Below are positions 54,199 through 64,000 of a stretch of DNA of 64,000 nt, one piece after another. A program made the translations under genes and the position numbers. This stretch comes from Bidens hawaiensis (lineage: Eukaryota > Streptophyta > Magnoliopsida > Asterales > Asteraceae). Position 1 is the stretch's first letter, and each line of letters starts with the position of its first letter. The notes under the pieces are model-generated. The model was not told the origin of the DNA. It did not search any database and saw only the letters and a program-made list of their open reading frames with translations. The stretch spans positions 1 through 64,000 of the forward strand of contig JAIQDT010003026.1 of NCBI GenBank assembly GCA_021521415.1. Reading direction: 5' to 3'.

Positions 54199-56225
54199 AT
54201 GGCCTCTCAATCAACCTCTGTTTCATCAACCATGCCATCTTCGGTTCCTCTCTCATCAAGAACTTTGCCGCCGATACCTCCTCCAATCACGGGAGCACTG
54301 AGGGCTACTGCTGCTGGAAACAAGACACAAATTCCAGTCTTCCAGAGCTCAAAGAACACTACTGCCACTTTGGTGGTTAACTCTAACAATGATGTTTCTG
54401 CTATGTTTTCACAGGTTAAGGCATACATTGAGCAGTAGAACAAAACCAACCAGAAGATCCTACGTGAAATTGAAGATCTCAGAAGAATAAGAGGCCACTG
54501 GAGGATCAGACTCCTTTAATGCCAAGGATTCTGGATTTCACTACTCCAGGATCTGTGGCTCAACAGACTCAAGGTTCCTCCATCTTCCAGCAAGGATCAT
54601 CTATCCTTCAACCAGGATCTATGGGTCAGCACGCTCAGGGATCCTCGATTTTCCAGCAAGGATCATCTATCCTTCAACAAGGTTCCATGGGTCAGCAAAC
54701 TCAAGGATCCTCGTTCCCTCAACAAGGATCATCTATCCTTCAACAAGGATCCATGGGTCAGCAAACTCAAGGATCCTTGTTCCTTCAGACAGGATCCTCT
54801 GGGATTTATCACCAAGGATCCTTCAACTCCCAACTTCAAGGATCCTTCTTCCAGAATCAAGGATCCTCAGGATTTCAACATCAGAGGTGTTTGGAGGTCC
54901 ATGAAAGAGACATCATCCCCATGCAAACCATTGCCTCTGGTGGACCAGCTACCATGGCAGATGCTTCTTACCTTGGCTACACTTCCGGGATGCCAACGTT
55001 CAATCAACCGAGAGGTAACATATATAATCATATATCCTTAGACACTAACCTTGGCTCTATGCAGGATACAGGTATCAATCAGGCTATGGCTAACGAACTT
55101 CATAAGCTAAAGGATATGATATCCAGCGTGCCAGGAGTGGTCTGTCCGATTCCTGAAATACCAGAAGGAAGCCTCAAGTTGTCCAGATTTTCTCCACCTA
55201 TTTGTGATGCTGAAGTCCCAAAATGATTTCAGACCCCCAATATGAAGGTGTATGATGGAACAACTGATCTCGAAGAGCATGTGGCTTAATACAGGGAGAG
55301 AATGGAAATCAATCCAATTTCCGAAAAACTCAAGGAATCTTGTCTATGCAAGGGTTTCAGATCCACACTAACAGGATCTGTATTAAAATGGCTGCTAAGT
55401 CATCCTCGCTTTTCTGTTACTTCTTTTTCACATTTAGTTAACTTGTTCAACAGCCAATTTTCTTGTAGTAGGAAATTTGAGAAGTTAACTAGTGATTTGT
55501 ATAGAGTTGTCCAACCTTATAATGAATCCCTTAGGGATTTTGTTACTAGGTTTGGTAGGGAGGCCCTAGAGATCCCTAGTCTTGATATGGCTACGGCTGT
55601 TGAAGCATTCAAGATGGGACTTCAAAGGGGATCCCCATTTTATGACGATCTTGTGATGACTCCATGCAGGACTTTAGATGAAGTCAGAAACAGGGCACTC
55701 AGATTTATAAGACTAGAAGATGACAAGAAGATCCTAAAATGGTTAGGAGCTCCAACGAAACAAGAGTCACCTAACCAGAAACAAGGATCCTCATTCAGGA
55801 ACAACGACTCAAAGCCGTACTCAAAATCCAACAATCAAAATGTCCGGGCAGTTGAAGAAGGACAAGATGATGAGGACTACCCAAGTATTTCCGAGTATTG
55901 CTTCTCTGTTGATACCCATGGTTTGATTTGTGCCATGAAGGATCTTGGAGAGAAAGCAAGGTGGCCTCGAAAAAATGAGAAAACAACATCCTTCAAAGAC
56001 AAGTCCAAGTGGTGTGCATTCCATGAAGACTTTGGCCATCAGACAGAAGGTTGTATTGGTTTAAGGAGGGAAATTGGATACCTCCTGAGCAAGGGTCGTT
56101 TCAAAGAGCTCTTGGGAAGAAATAATTCTAGGATCCAGGATCCTGAAGATGTACCACAGAAAGCAACTCCGCCCCCACCATACGCACAAGTAATCAACTT
56201 CATCTCCGGTGGCTCAGATATTTGC
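54199..56225 (+). pseudogene. gag: Tat 2 gag, broken and truncated
   Basis: Met 54199 (MASQSTSVSSTMPSSVPLSS) opens the frame. A shift occurs between 54440 and 54519; then QGSS repeats in GGATCC-rich DNA (54555-54890) and the capsid region (FCSRKF-like segment, LRDFVTRFGREALEIPSLDM, PFYDDLVMTPCRTLDEVRNR). TGA at 55224-55226 (CGA or CGG expected) and a TAA at about 55287 break it. The knuckle WCAFHEDFGHQTEGC is present. The frame stops at ISGGSDI, where Tat 3 LTR starts. Confidence 0.85.
54540..54895 (+). repeat. Coding minisatellite, AAGGATCATCTATCCTTCAA unit
   Basis: About three units of near 70-80 bp, each with two GGATC words, encode QGSSIFQQGSSILQQGSMGQ-type peptide repeats. A parallel array is in Tat 1 gag (51790-52200, minus). 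Confidence 0.8.
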
Positions 56226-56226
56226 G

Positions 56227-56975
56227 TGTTTTGGACAAAAATCACTAAAGGATAATTTATCCAAATCTGTTATGTGAGGATTAGTGCTATGATGATAATA
56301 ATGGATATGTAAGCGAAATAATGATGAACACAAGGATTTGTTACGAGGAAAAGCCCTTGATTATGATAATCTTACTTCGGTCAAAAACTAGAAAGGTAAT
56401 CTTTGGTCGAATTGCTTCGGTCAAGGATTAACAAGGTAATATTTGGTCGGATGGTACGTGATTATAATAATCTCCTGCACAAAAACCCCGGGTGACAACA
56501 AATCGTCTATCACCACTTTATTACTCAAAAATCGGGTTACAATGGTGGAGATTATGATCAGTAATACAATGATTTCTAAGTGTGTGTGTGTATTGTTGTA
56601 TTCGCAGTGGATTGTGTATGTTTTCCTAGTTGATCATAGTCTCTATTTATACATAAAGATAATAACTCAATGGAGTTATGAATAATAAAGACTATTAACT
56701 AATAATCTCTAAAAATCCGCCATTGCCTTCAATATAACTCTTTCCTTCATTATCCACGCGTTTTATTAATTTGATGGCGAGATTATAGCATTGACTTGGT
56801 CATTAGCCGTTTGCACCTACCAAAAATATCAACATAACAAAGGAAAATCGTTAATAAGTAATAAGTACCGAGGATCACTAATCCTGACAGGATCTGCAAC
56901 ATATTCTAAGGATAATTGATCCAGATTATATGTCAGGATAACATATCCACACTGTCAAATTTTCGTGCACTAACA
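56227..56975 (-). repeat. Tat 3 3' LTR
   Basis: The LTR is 749 bp, bounded by TGTTTTGGAC and GCACTAACA. In element orientation it begins TGTTAGTGCACG as does the Tat 2 3' LTR. A TATA box (minus) lies near 56644 and the CACCGTC-type hairpin has partly decayed. Confidence 0.88.
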
Positions 56976-56992
56976 ATTGCCCCCAAAATGGC
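56976..56992 (-). other. Polypurine tract of Tat 3
   Basis: The minus strand reads CCATTTTGGGGGCAAT directly before the LTR, identical to that at 61865-61879. Confidence 0.8.
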
Positions 56993-57648
56993 GGTTGTGA
57001 TAAGATCACAGCTATCATTTTGCCTTTGAAATCAAGATTTCTGCAAAACATATGAGATTTGACAAGCTGGATATAATTGTCATATATCAATGGAGTTTCC
57101 TTGGGAACTTCCCTTCCGGCTATATATCCAACACCATTAAGTTATCATAAGTGTTGATCCTTCTGTGATCCTTGTAATTGAACTTAGGATACCTGATGCA
57201 AATAACTTATGATATTAACTGGGATTAAACCCAACAAACTGGGGACAAGCCCAAATAAACTGGGGACAAGCCCGTGCAACTGGGTACAAGCCCGTGTAAC
57301 TGGGGACAAGCCCGTGAACTGGGGACAAGCCCAAACTGGGGACAAGCCCAAACTGGGGACTGGCCCAAAGATACGGATGTTAACTGGGGACTCGCCCAAT
57401 CGTGGGTCATATCCAATGGTGGGCTAGGCCAAGGAAATAGTAAAGTACCTTAAGTGTGAGGGAGAGGTGGCCAACCTCTTAGACATTGAACCTCTTATTG
57501 AAATCTGCATTGTTATTTAAAACTTGGAAAAAGAAAAACGTTAAAAATATATTATCCTTAAATTAATAAGGATCTGAAATGAATAACTGATCGGATAGAT
57601 ATTACCAATTTCAAGATCCTTGATCCTTCTGAGGATACTTGATCCTGA
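56993..57648 (-). repeat. Tat 3 untranslated region with CTGGGGACAAGCCC minisatellite
   Basis: The array at 57225-57395 has about nine copies of the same unit as at 45855. The flanks match the Tat 2 3' region (inverse) but lack about 240 bp found there after the array. Confidence 0.8.
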
Positions 57649-59907
57649 TTAGAAAAAGTATTTCTTGAGATGAATAGCATTCCATGCTCTAGGTAACCTG
57701 TTGCCTTCCATAGTTAGCAGGTGATATGCCCCATTTCCTGCTTCTGACTCGATCAAGTAAGGGCCTTCCCATTTAGGTGCTAGCTTTCCATCTGCTGGAT
57801 TAGTTGTGTTTTGGAAGGCTTTCCTCAAAACTAGATCTCCTTCTTGAAATCTTCGAATCCTGATATTCTTGTTGTATGCCCCAACTACCTTTTGTTGATA
57901 TGTTGCCTTTCTGATCTTAGCCAGGTCTCTGAGCTCATTAACAGTATCCAAATCTTGGAGAAGGATTTCATTGTTGGCTTGAGGATCACAGATGTTTTCT
58001 GGAATTAGGAACCACCATCTCCGTAGGGATTACAGCTTCTTATCCAAACACCAATGAGAAGGGTGTTTGACCTGTTGCATTCTTTGGTGTTATTCTATCA
58101 GCACAAAGAACATATGGTAGCTCTTCGGCCCACTTGCCTTTCTTGGATCCTAGTTTCTTCTTCAAGTTGTTGATAATAATCTTGTTACTTGATTCTGCTT
58201 GACCATTAGCTTGAGGATGAATTGGTGTGGAGGTAATCATTTTAATGCCCCAACTATCACAAAAGTTAGTGGTTCTTCTCCCGATAAACTGGGAACCATT
58301 GTCACAAATAATTTCTGAAGGGATACCAAATCTAGTAATAATATTTATTTTAATGAAGGATATCACCTCTTTTTCGTGGACTTGAACGAAAGCTTCTGCT
58401 TCTATCCACTTTGAAAAGTAATCAGTCATTGCAAGCATGAATACTTTTCCTACTAGCGCTTTAGGTAGCTTACCCACGATATCCATGCCCCACTTCATGA
58501 AAGTCCATGATGAGGATATAGGACACATAGGCTCTGCTGGTTGATGCAGAATATTGCTATGTCTTTGACATGAATCACACTTCTTTGAGTACTCCATGGC
58601 GTCTCTCTTCATGGTAGGCCAGAAGTATCCTGTTCTCAGAATCCTAGAGAATAGGGCTCTACCTCCGGTATGATTACCGCAATCTCCTTCTTGAAAGTCT
58701 TTGAGCACCTCTTGAATTTCAGGATCTTCGATACATCTTAAGTATGGACCTGCAAGAGATTTCCTATACAGAATATTGTTTAATAAAATGTATTGTGATA
58801 CCTTAAGTTTGAAGGACTTAGGTTTCTCTGTGGCTGGAATCTCTCCATTTTGAATGAACTTCTTGATCGGGAGAATCCAAGATCCTTGATTATTTGAGGA
58901 TAATAGATCCAAAGACACAATATCTTTGTCAGTTGTTATCTCCCCAACTTTCTGTTCTCCTATTGCAAGTGAGAGTACATGGATAATTGGGATCTTCGTA
59001 TCTTCTGGAATCTTCAATGATGAAGCTAAATTTGCTAAGGCATCTGCCCCAGCATTCGCTTCTGTTGGTACCTGTATAATACTAAAAGAATCGAAGAACT
59101 TTGATAGTTCCTTCACAACATCTAGATATTTGATTAGTTTTTTACCTTTAACAGCATATGAGCCATTAAAGTGGTTAGTCATCAATAACGAATCTACATA
59201 TACTTGAAGATACCTGATCCTCATGTGTTTAGCTAATTGCAAACCTGTGATCAGAGCTTCGTATTCCGCTTCATTATTGGGGGCTTGGAATGCACATGCA
59301 ATGGACTAGGGTATTATGTCCCCTGTGGCGATTTCAGTCGGATACCCAATCTTGTTCCTCTTATGTTGGATGCTCCATCAGTAAAGAGGATCCAAGGATC
59401 CTTGGTTTCTTCCAGTTGTTGAACCTCCAAATCAGCTTCCTCTTGCATGTCACTACTGAAATCAGCCACAAAGTCTGCAAACGCTTTTGACTTAATGGTT
59501 GTTCTGGGCTCATACTGAATATCATATGTACTCAATTTCACGGCCCATTTGGCCATCCTTCCTGACAATTCTGGTTTTCTAAGCACATTCTTAACAGGAT
59601 AATTAGTTCTTAAAATAATAGTATGTGTTTCAAAGTAGTGTCTCAACTTGGTTGAGGCCATAATTAAAGAAAGAATTAATTTTTCAAGGTGAGAATACCT
59701 GACCTCTGCATTTAACAGGCTTTTACTTACATAATATACCGGGTGCTGTTGTCCTTCATGATCCTTGGCTAGAACAGCACTGATTGCATTACCTGACACA
59801 GCTAAGTACAAAGACAGCGGCTCACCATCTATTGGCTTCATCAAAGCCGGCGTCGAGGATAGATAATCCTTAAGAGCCTTCAGAGAGAAAATTGATGACC
59901 CGAGCAT
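57649..59907 (-). pseudogene. pol: Tat 3 RNase H, archaeal-type RNase H and integrase
   Basis: 59314-59907 holds the degenerate RNase H (SLYLAVSGNAISAVLAKD, no catalytic Asp) and the second RNase H (ILFTDGASNIRGTRLGIRLK). 58040-59242 is an uninterrupted 400-codon frame with the integrase finger (CDSCQRH) and the triad Asp in WGMDIVGKL, Asp in CDNGSQF, Glu in GQAESSNK. A TAA after FSLVFG separates it from the C-terminal block 57649-57951. The junction near 59900 joins RNase H directly to gag, so RT and protease were deleted. Confidence 0.88.
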
Positions 59908-60636
59908 TAGGTGGTGGTGGAGCTGCTTTTTATGGAATTTCTTCGGGATCCTGGATCCTTACTTTCTTGTCAAGTGACTCTTGTTTTGTTGGAGTTCCTA
60001 ATTGTTCTTGGATTCTTTTATCATCCTCCAATCTTATAAACCTGAGTGCCTTGTTCCTTACTTCATCTAATGTCCTGCATGGGGTCATAACAATATCATC
60101 ATAAAATAGGGAGTCCTTTTGAAGTCCCATCTTGAATGCTTCAACAGCCGTAGCCATATCAAGACTAGGGATCTCTAGGGCCTCCCTGCCAAAACTTGTA
60201 ACAAAATCCCTAAGGGATTCATTATAAGGTTGGACAACTCTATACAAATCACTAGTTAACTTCTCAAATTTCCTACTACAAGAAAATTGGCTGTTGAACA
60301 AGTTAACTAAATGTGAAAAAGAAGTAACAGAAAAGGGAGGATGACTTAGCAGCCATTTTAATGCAGATCTTGTTAGTGTGGATCTGAAACCCTTGCATAG
60401 ACAAGATTCCTTGAGTTTTTCGGGAATTGGATTGATTTCCATTCTCTCCCTGTATTGAGCCACATGCCCTTCGGGATCAGTTGTTCCATCATACACCTTC
60501 ATATTGGGGGTCTGAAATCATTTTGGGACTTCAGCATCACAAATAGGCGGAGAAAATCTGGACAACTTGAGGCTTCCTTCTGGTATTTCAGGAATCGGAC
60601 AGACCACTCCTGGCACGCTGGATATCATATCACTAA
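59908..60636 (-). pseudogene. gag: Tat 3 gag fragment
   Basis: The frame 59930-60502 has the capsid part (LRDFVTSFGREALEIPSLDM, CRTLDEVRNKALRFIRLE). A large internal deletion after TKQESLDKK removes the knuckle. Upstream a TGA occurs at the same codon as in Tat 2. It ends at about 60636, where the plus-strand Tat 2 integrase piece begins. Confidence 0.82.
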
Positions 60637-60639
60637 AAT

Positions 60640-60963
60640 AATGAAATCCTTCTCCAAGATCTGGATACTGTTGATGAGCTCAGAGACCTGGCTAAGATCA
60701 GAAAGGCAGCATATCAACAAAAGTTAGCTAGGGCATACAACAAGAATATCAGGATTCAAAGATTTCAGGAAGGAGATCTAGTTTTGAGGAAAGCCTTCCA
60801 AAACACAACTAATCCAGCAGATGGAAAGCTAGCACCTAAATGGGAAGGCCCCTACTTGATCAAGTCAGAAGCCGAAAAGGGGGCATATCACCTGCTAACT
60901 ATGAAAGGCAACAGGTTACCTAGAGCATGGAATGCTATTCATCTCAAGAAATACTTTTTCTAA
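60640..60963 (+). pseudogene. pol: Tat 2 integrase C-terminal fragment
   Basis: Plus-strand reading with DELRDLAKIRKAAYQQK, LVLRKAFQNTTNPADGK and NAIHLKKYFF, ending at TAA. It is the inverse counterpart of 57649-57967 with about 95% identity by eye. A frame error lies near its 5' edge. Confidence 0.82.
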
Positions 60964-61879
60964 TCAGGATCAAGTATCCTCAGAAGGATCAAGGATCCTG
61001 AAATTGGTAACATCTATCCGATCACTTATTCATTTCAGATTCTTATTAATCTAAGGATAATATATTTTTATCGTTTGTCTTTTTCCAAGTTTTAAATAAC
61101 AATGCAGATTTCAGTAAAAGGTTCAATGTCTAAGAGGTTGGCCACCTCTCCCTCAAACTTAAGGTACTTTACTATTTCTTTGGCCTAGCCCACGATTGGA
61201 TATGACCCCCGATGGTCATATCCCCTAAGGTTTAAAGGTTTTCACCTTTCTTATAAATTAGAGTTTCTACACTCTCGCCTGGAGCGCATGCTATCCAACG
61301 TATAGTCCGGGGCAGCGGGACCAGTACACACTTAGTGGCTGACAATTTTGTTGTCTTCGGCTATATGGAGGATCCTACGATTTATGGTAGACGTACCATA
61401 CCACCGGTTTATAACGTTTTCACGTTATCTCACGTCTGGGCTAAATCCCGGTTTGGGCGAGTCCCCAGTTAACATCCGTATCTTTGGGTCAGTCCCCAGT
61501 TTGGGCTTGTCCCCAGTTTTTCGGGCTTGTCCCCAGTTACACGGGCTTGTCCCCAGTTACACGGGCTTGTCCCCAGTTGCACGGGCTTGTCCCCAGTTTA
61601 TTTGGGCTTGTCCCCAGTTTGTTGGGTTTAATCCCAGTTAATATCATAAGTTATTTACATTAGGTATCCTAAGTTCAATTACAAGGATCACAGAAGGATC
61701 AACACTTATGGTAACTTAATGGCGTTGAATATACAGTCGGAAGAGAAGTCCCAAGGAAACTCCATTGATATATGACAATTATACCCAGCTTGTTAAATAT
61801 CATCAGTTTTGTAGGAAGTTTGATTTCAAAGGAAAAATGACAGCAGTGATCTTATCACAACCGCCATTTTGGGGGCAAT
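60964..61879 (+). repeat. Tat 2 untranslated region, minisatellite and polypurine tract
   Basis: Includes about ten copies of GGGCTTGTCCCCAGTT at 61440-61635, the inverse of the array at 57225, the AACGTTTTCACGTT block, and CATTTTGGGGGCAAT directly before the LTR. Confidence 0.82.
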
Positions 61880-62639
61880 TGTTAGTGCACGGAAATTTGA
61901 CACTGTGGATATGTTATCCTGGCATATAATATGGATCGATTATCCTTAGAATATGTTGCGGACCCTGTCAGGATCAATGATCCTCAGCATTTATTATTTA
62001 TTAACGACTTTTCTTAGTTATCTTGATATTTTGGGCAGGTATAACGGCTAGTTACCAAGTCCAACCTATAATCTCACAATCAAGTCAACAAACCACGTGG
62101 ATAATTAAGGAAATAGTTATATTGAAGGCAATGGCGGATTTTTAGGAATTATTAGTTAATAGTCTTTATTATTCATAACTCTATTGAGTTATTATCTTTT
62201 ATGTATAAATAGAGACTATGATCATCTAGGAAAACAGACAATCCACTGTGAATACAAAAGCAATACACACACACACACTTAGAAATCATTGTATTACTAA
62301 TCATAATCTCCAACCTTGTATCCTCATTTTTCATATTAATAAACTTGACAGTGATAGATTTCACCGTCCGAGGGTTTTTTGTGCCGGAGATTATTATAAT
62401 CACATACTATCCCGACCAAAGATTATATTGTTAATCTTTGACCGAAGCAATTCGACCAAAGATTACGTTGCTAGTTTTTGACCGAAGTAAGATTATCATA
62501 ATCAAGGGTTTTTTCCCTCGTGATCAAATCACGGTGTACAGCTTTATTTCGTTCATACAATCACTGTTGATATCATAGCACTATACCTCACAATTACAGA
62601 TTTGGATACATTAACCTTGAGTGATTTTTGCCCAAAACA
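61880..62639 (+). repeat. Tat 2 3' LTR, complete
   Basis: The LTR is 760 bp from TGTTAGTGCACGG to TTGCCCAAAACA. It contains TATAAATAG (about 62204), an inverted GACAGTGATAG/CACCGTC pair, and two copies of a CGACCAAAGATTA unit of about 40 bp. Confidence 0.9.
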
Positions 62640-64000
62640 CCAATGTTGACCGAGAACTCAACAATTTGGCCGAGAACAAGTATTTGATGCCGAGAACCCT
62701 GTTTTTAAGCCGAAAACCAATTTTAATCATAACTAACTTCCGAGAAAACGGAAAAATTTGATTTGTTTCCAAACCAAAATCCAATCTTTTACCAAAAACA
62801 AATCCTTCACCTCTCCGATCAGCTGTTTACCGGAAAAACTAACACAACCACCAAGAAACAAAATTCTTAAATCATTGATATCACAATAATGAGCCTGAAT
62901 AACATAAAGGCTTTGATACCAATTGTATGTCCAAGATGGATCTTTCAATTATGATATCAAAATGTTGGTGCGGAAATCCAACACTAGCTGATTCAAGAAC
63001 ACACAACACGAACACGTAGAACACAAGGAATTGCTTCATCCTAAACTACTCCCTATATTCTAAAAACACCTCTCATAAAATATAAAGGATAGAATGTGAA
63101 TACTCTTAGACATAAGTTGTCGTGGGAAGTTTCTTGTTTGAACCTTCTTTTCTAAATTTATAAAATCTTTACAGTGTTCCATCCCTTTTAGGCCTTTATC
63201 CAAAAGAAAGAAAAAAAGTTTATAGAACATGTACTAATAAAGTAATTTTGTGTTGTAAGAAGTAAATAACACCCATTTAATGGTTACCACACTTGATATG
63301 CTAACTATGAAAGTAAGAAAAGAGAAGAAAGAACTTATGTTTATAGCTAGTTATTAGAAATTTAGCGTAAGGAATAACCCAACCGGCCCAAATCGTTAAC
63401 ATTTTATATTTTGATACAGATAAGTAGACAACTAACAAACCATTCATGCATATATTTATATACAAAGAAACATAAAACCTTTCGAGCAATATATTACGTG
63501 TCAATATATCCTTCTAGCATAATAGCATACGTGTAAGTATTTATACAACCTTTCAGGCATATGGTATAACCTACGTGTTTGAAATGCATGATGGATGGAC
63601 TTGATCTCGTGACTTAAGATACAAACACTCTAGGAGTATTTCATCATGTATACGTCCTCACATTTAACATGTTCTCTTCGTGAACCACTTATTTTGCTTT
63701 GATAAACTCTTATGATTGAACCCTAGAAAAAATAAAATAATAATAAACCAGGGCCTTGAAATTTTGGCCCAAAGCTTAGAGTCGTCGATACATTCATGAT
63801 TTATAATTGGCATAATCAGCCCTAGCGTATTATATTGTAGCGTGTGCTAATTGCGGTGATTGAGGAGGTAAAATAATCTTAGCGAGTAATGGGCTTAAGG
63901 GAGACCCATTGATAGTTACACACCATGTTACCCTCATTACATACAATTTTAGGGATTCTAGGAAAGACAATTAAGTCTCGTGTTAAAAATCTCAATTTCA
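62640..64000. other. AT-rich flank, possible Copia primer-site remnant
   Basis: Near 62911 the plus strand reads GGCTTTGATACCAATTGT, whose complement resembles a Copia primer site (TTGGTATCAAAGCC), so an old minus-strand element may have stood here. GCCGAGAACC and CCGAGAAC words repeat at 62650-62720. No gene is seen; short frames at 62733-62948 and 63301-63504 have no domain. Confidence 0.35.

Larger units (their letters stand above)
56227..60636 (-). mobile_element. Tat-lineage Gypsy element 3, truncated
   Basis: A minus-strand copy with a complete 3' LTR (56227-56975), polypurine tract, minisatellite, integrase, both RNase H regions and part of gag. RT, protease, the gag N-terminus and the 5' LTR are missing. 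It lies inside Tat 2 in inverse orientation. Confidence 0.78.
53540..62639 (+). mobile_element. Tat-lineage Gypsy element 2, interrupted and deleted
   Basis: A plus-strand element: 5' LTR, primer site, gag (54199 to about 56225), then a break filled by Tat 3 in inverse orientation. It resumes with the integrase C-terminus at about 60640, a minisatellite, a polypurine tract (61865-61879) and a complete 3' LTR. Protease, RT, RNase H and the integrase core are missing. Confidence 0.75.

Overview
The window is plant nuclear DNA made almost entirely of nested transposable elements; I see no credible host gene. The polymerase families (Tekay-like chromovirus, Athila, Tat, SIRE-type Copia), a Stowaway MITE, a Helitron with an RPA-like gene and SINE-like tails point to a flowering plant. 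The style of the SIRE and Tat elements suggests a dicot, perhaps Asteraceae (inference only).

Layout, left to right. 1-1844: end of a long LTR full of short tandem repeats. 1845-5867: AT-rich DNA with a hAT-like non-autonomous element (3511-4445), a repeat that recurs at 15.9 kb, and a SINE-like insertion. 5868-15667: minus-strand Tekay-like Gypsy element with two LTRs, a nearly intact pol, a broken gag, and an unrecognised acidic reading frame between the primer site and gag. 15.7-16.6 kb: small repeats and a Stowaway MITE. 16,724 to about 32.69 kb: probable Helitron (5' terminus at 16,724, RPA-like exons at 31.95-32.66 kb) split by a complete plus-strand SIRE-type Copia element (19401-31728, target duplication CATAT). 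That Copia element carries a long extra reading frame after pol. 32.7-53.5 kb: minus-strand Tat-lineage Gypsy element with degenerate gag-pol, a minisatellite after pol, and an antisense intron-containing ORF. The ORF is split by a complete minus-strand Athila element (33919-44848, target duplication TCCTG). 53.5-62.6 kb: a plus-strand Tat relative interrupted by a truncated minus-strand relative, forming a large inverted repeat. The first two Tat elements meet head to head through truncated 5' LTRs. 62.64-64 kb: AT-rich DNA with at most a Copia-like primer-site remnant.

How it works together. The coding regions are retrotransposon gag, protease, reverse transcriptase, RNase H and integrase, most with stops and frameshifts. 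Some lesions are shared between Tat copies, which suggests they were copied in trans by intact relatives. The most unusual items are the Tekay pre-gag ORF, the Tekay LTR promoter packed with CACGTG boxes and hairpins, the SIRE extra ORF with its repeated GCGAAGTT word, the spliced antisense ORF of the Tat element, and the head-to-head and inverted Tat arrangement. All identities come from reading motifs by eye; no database search was run.
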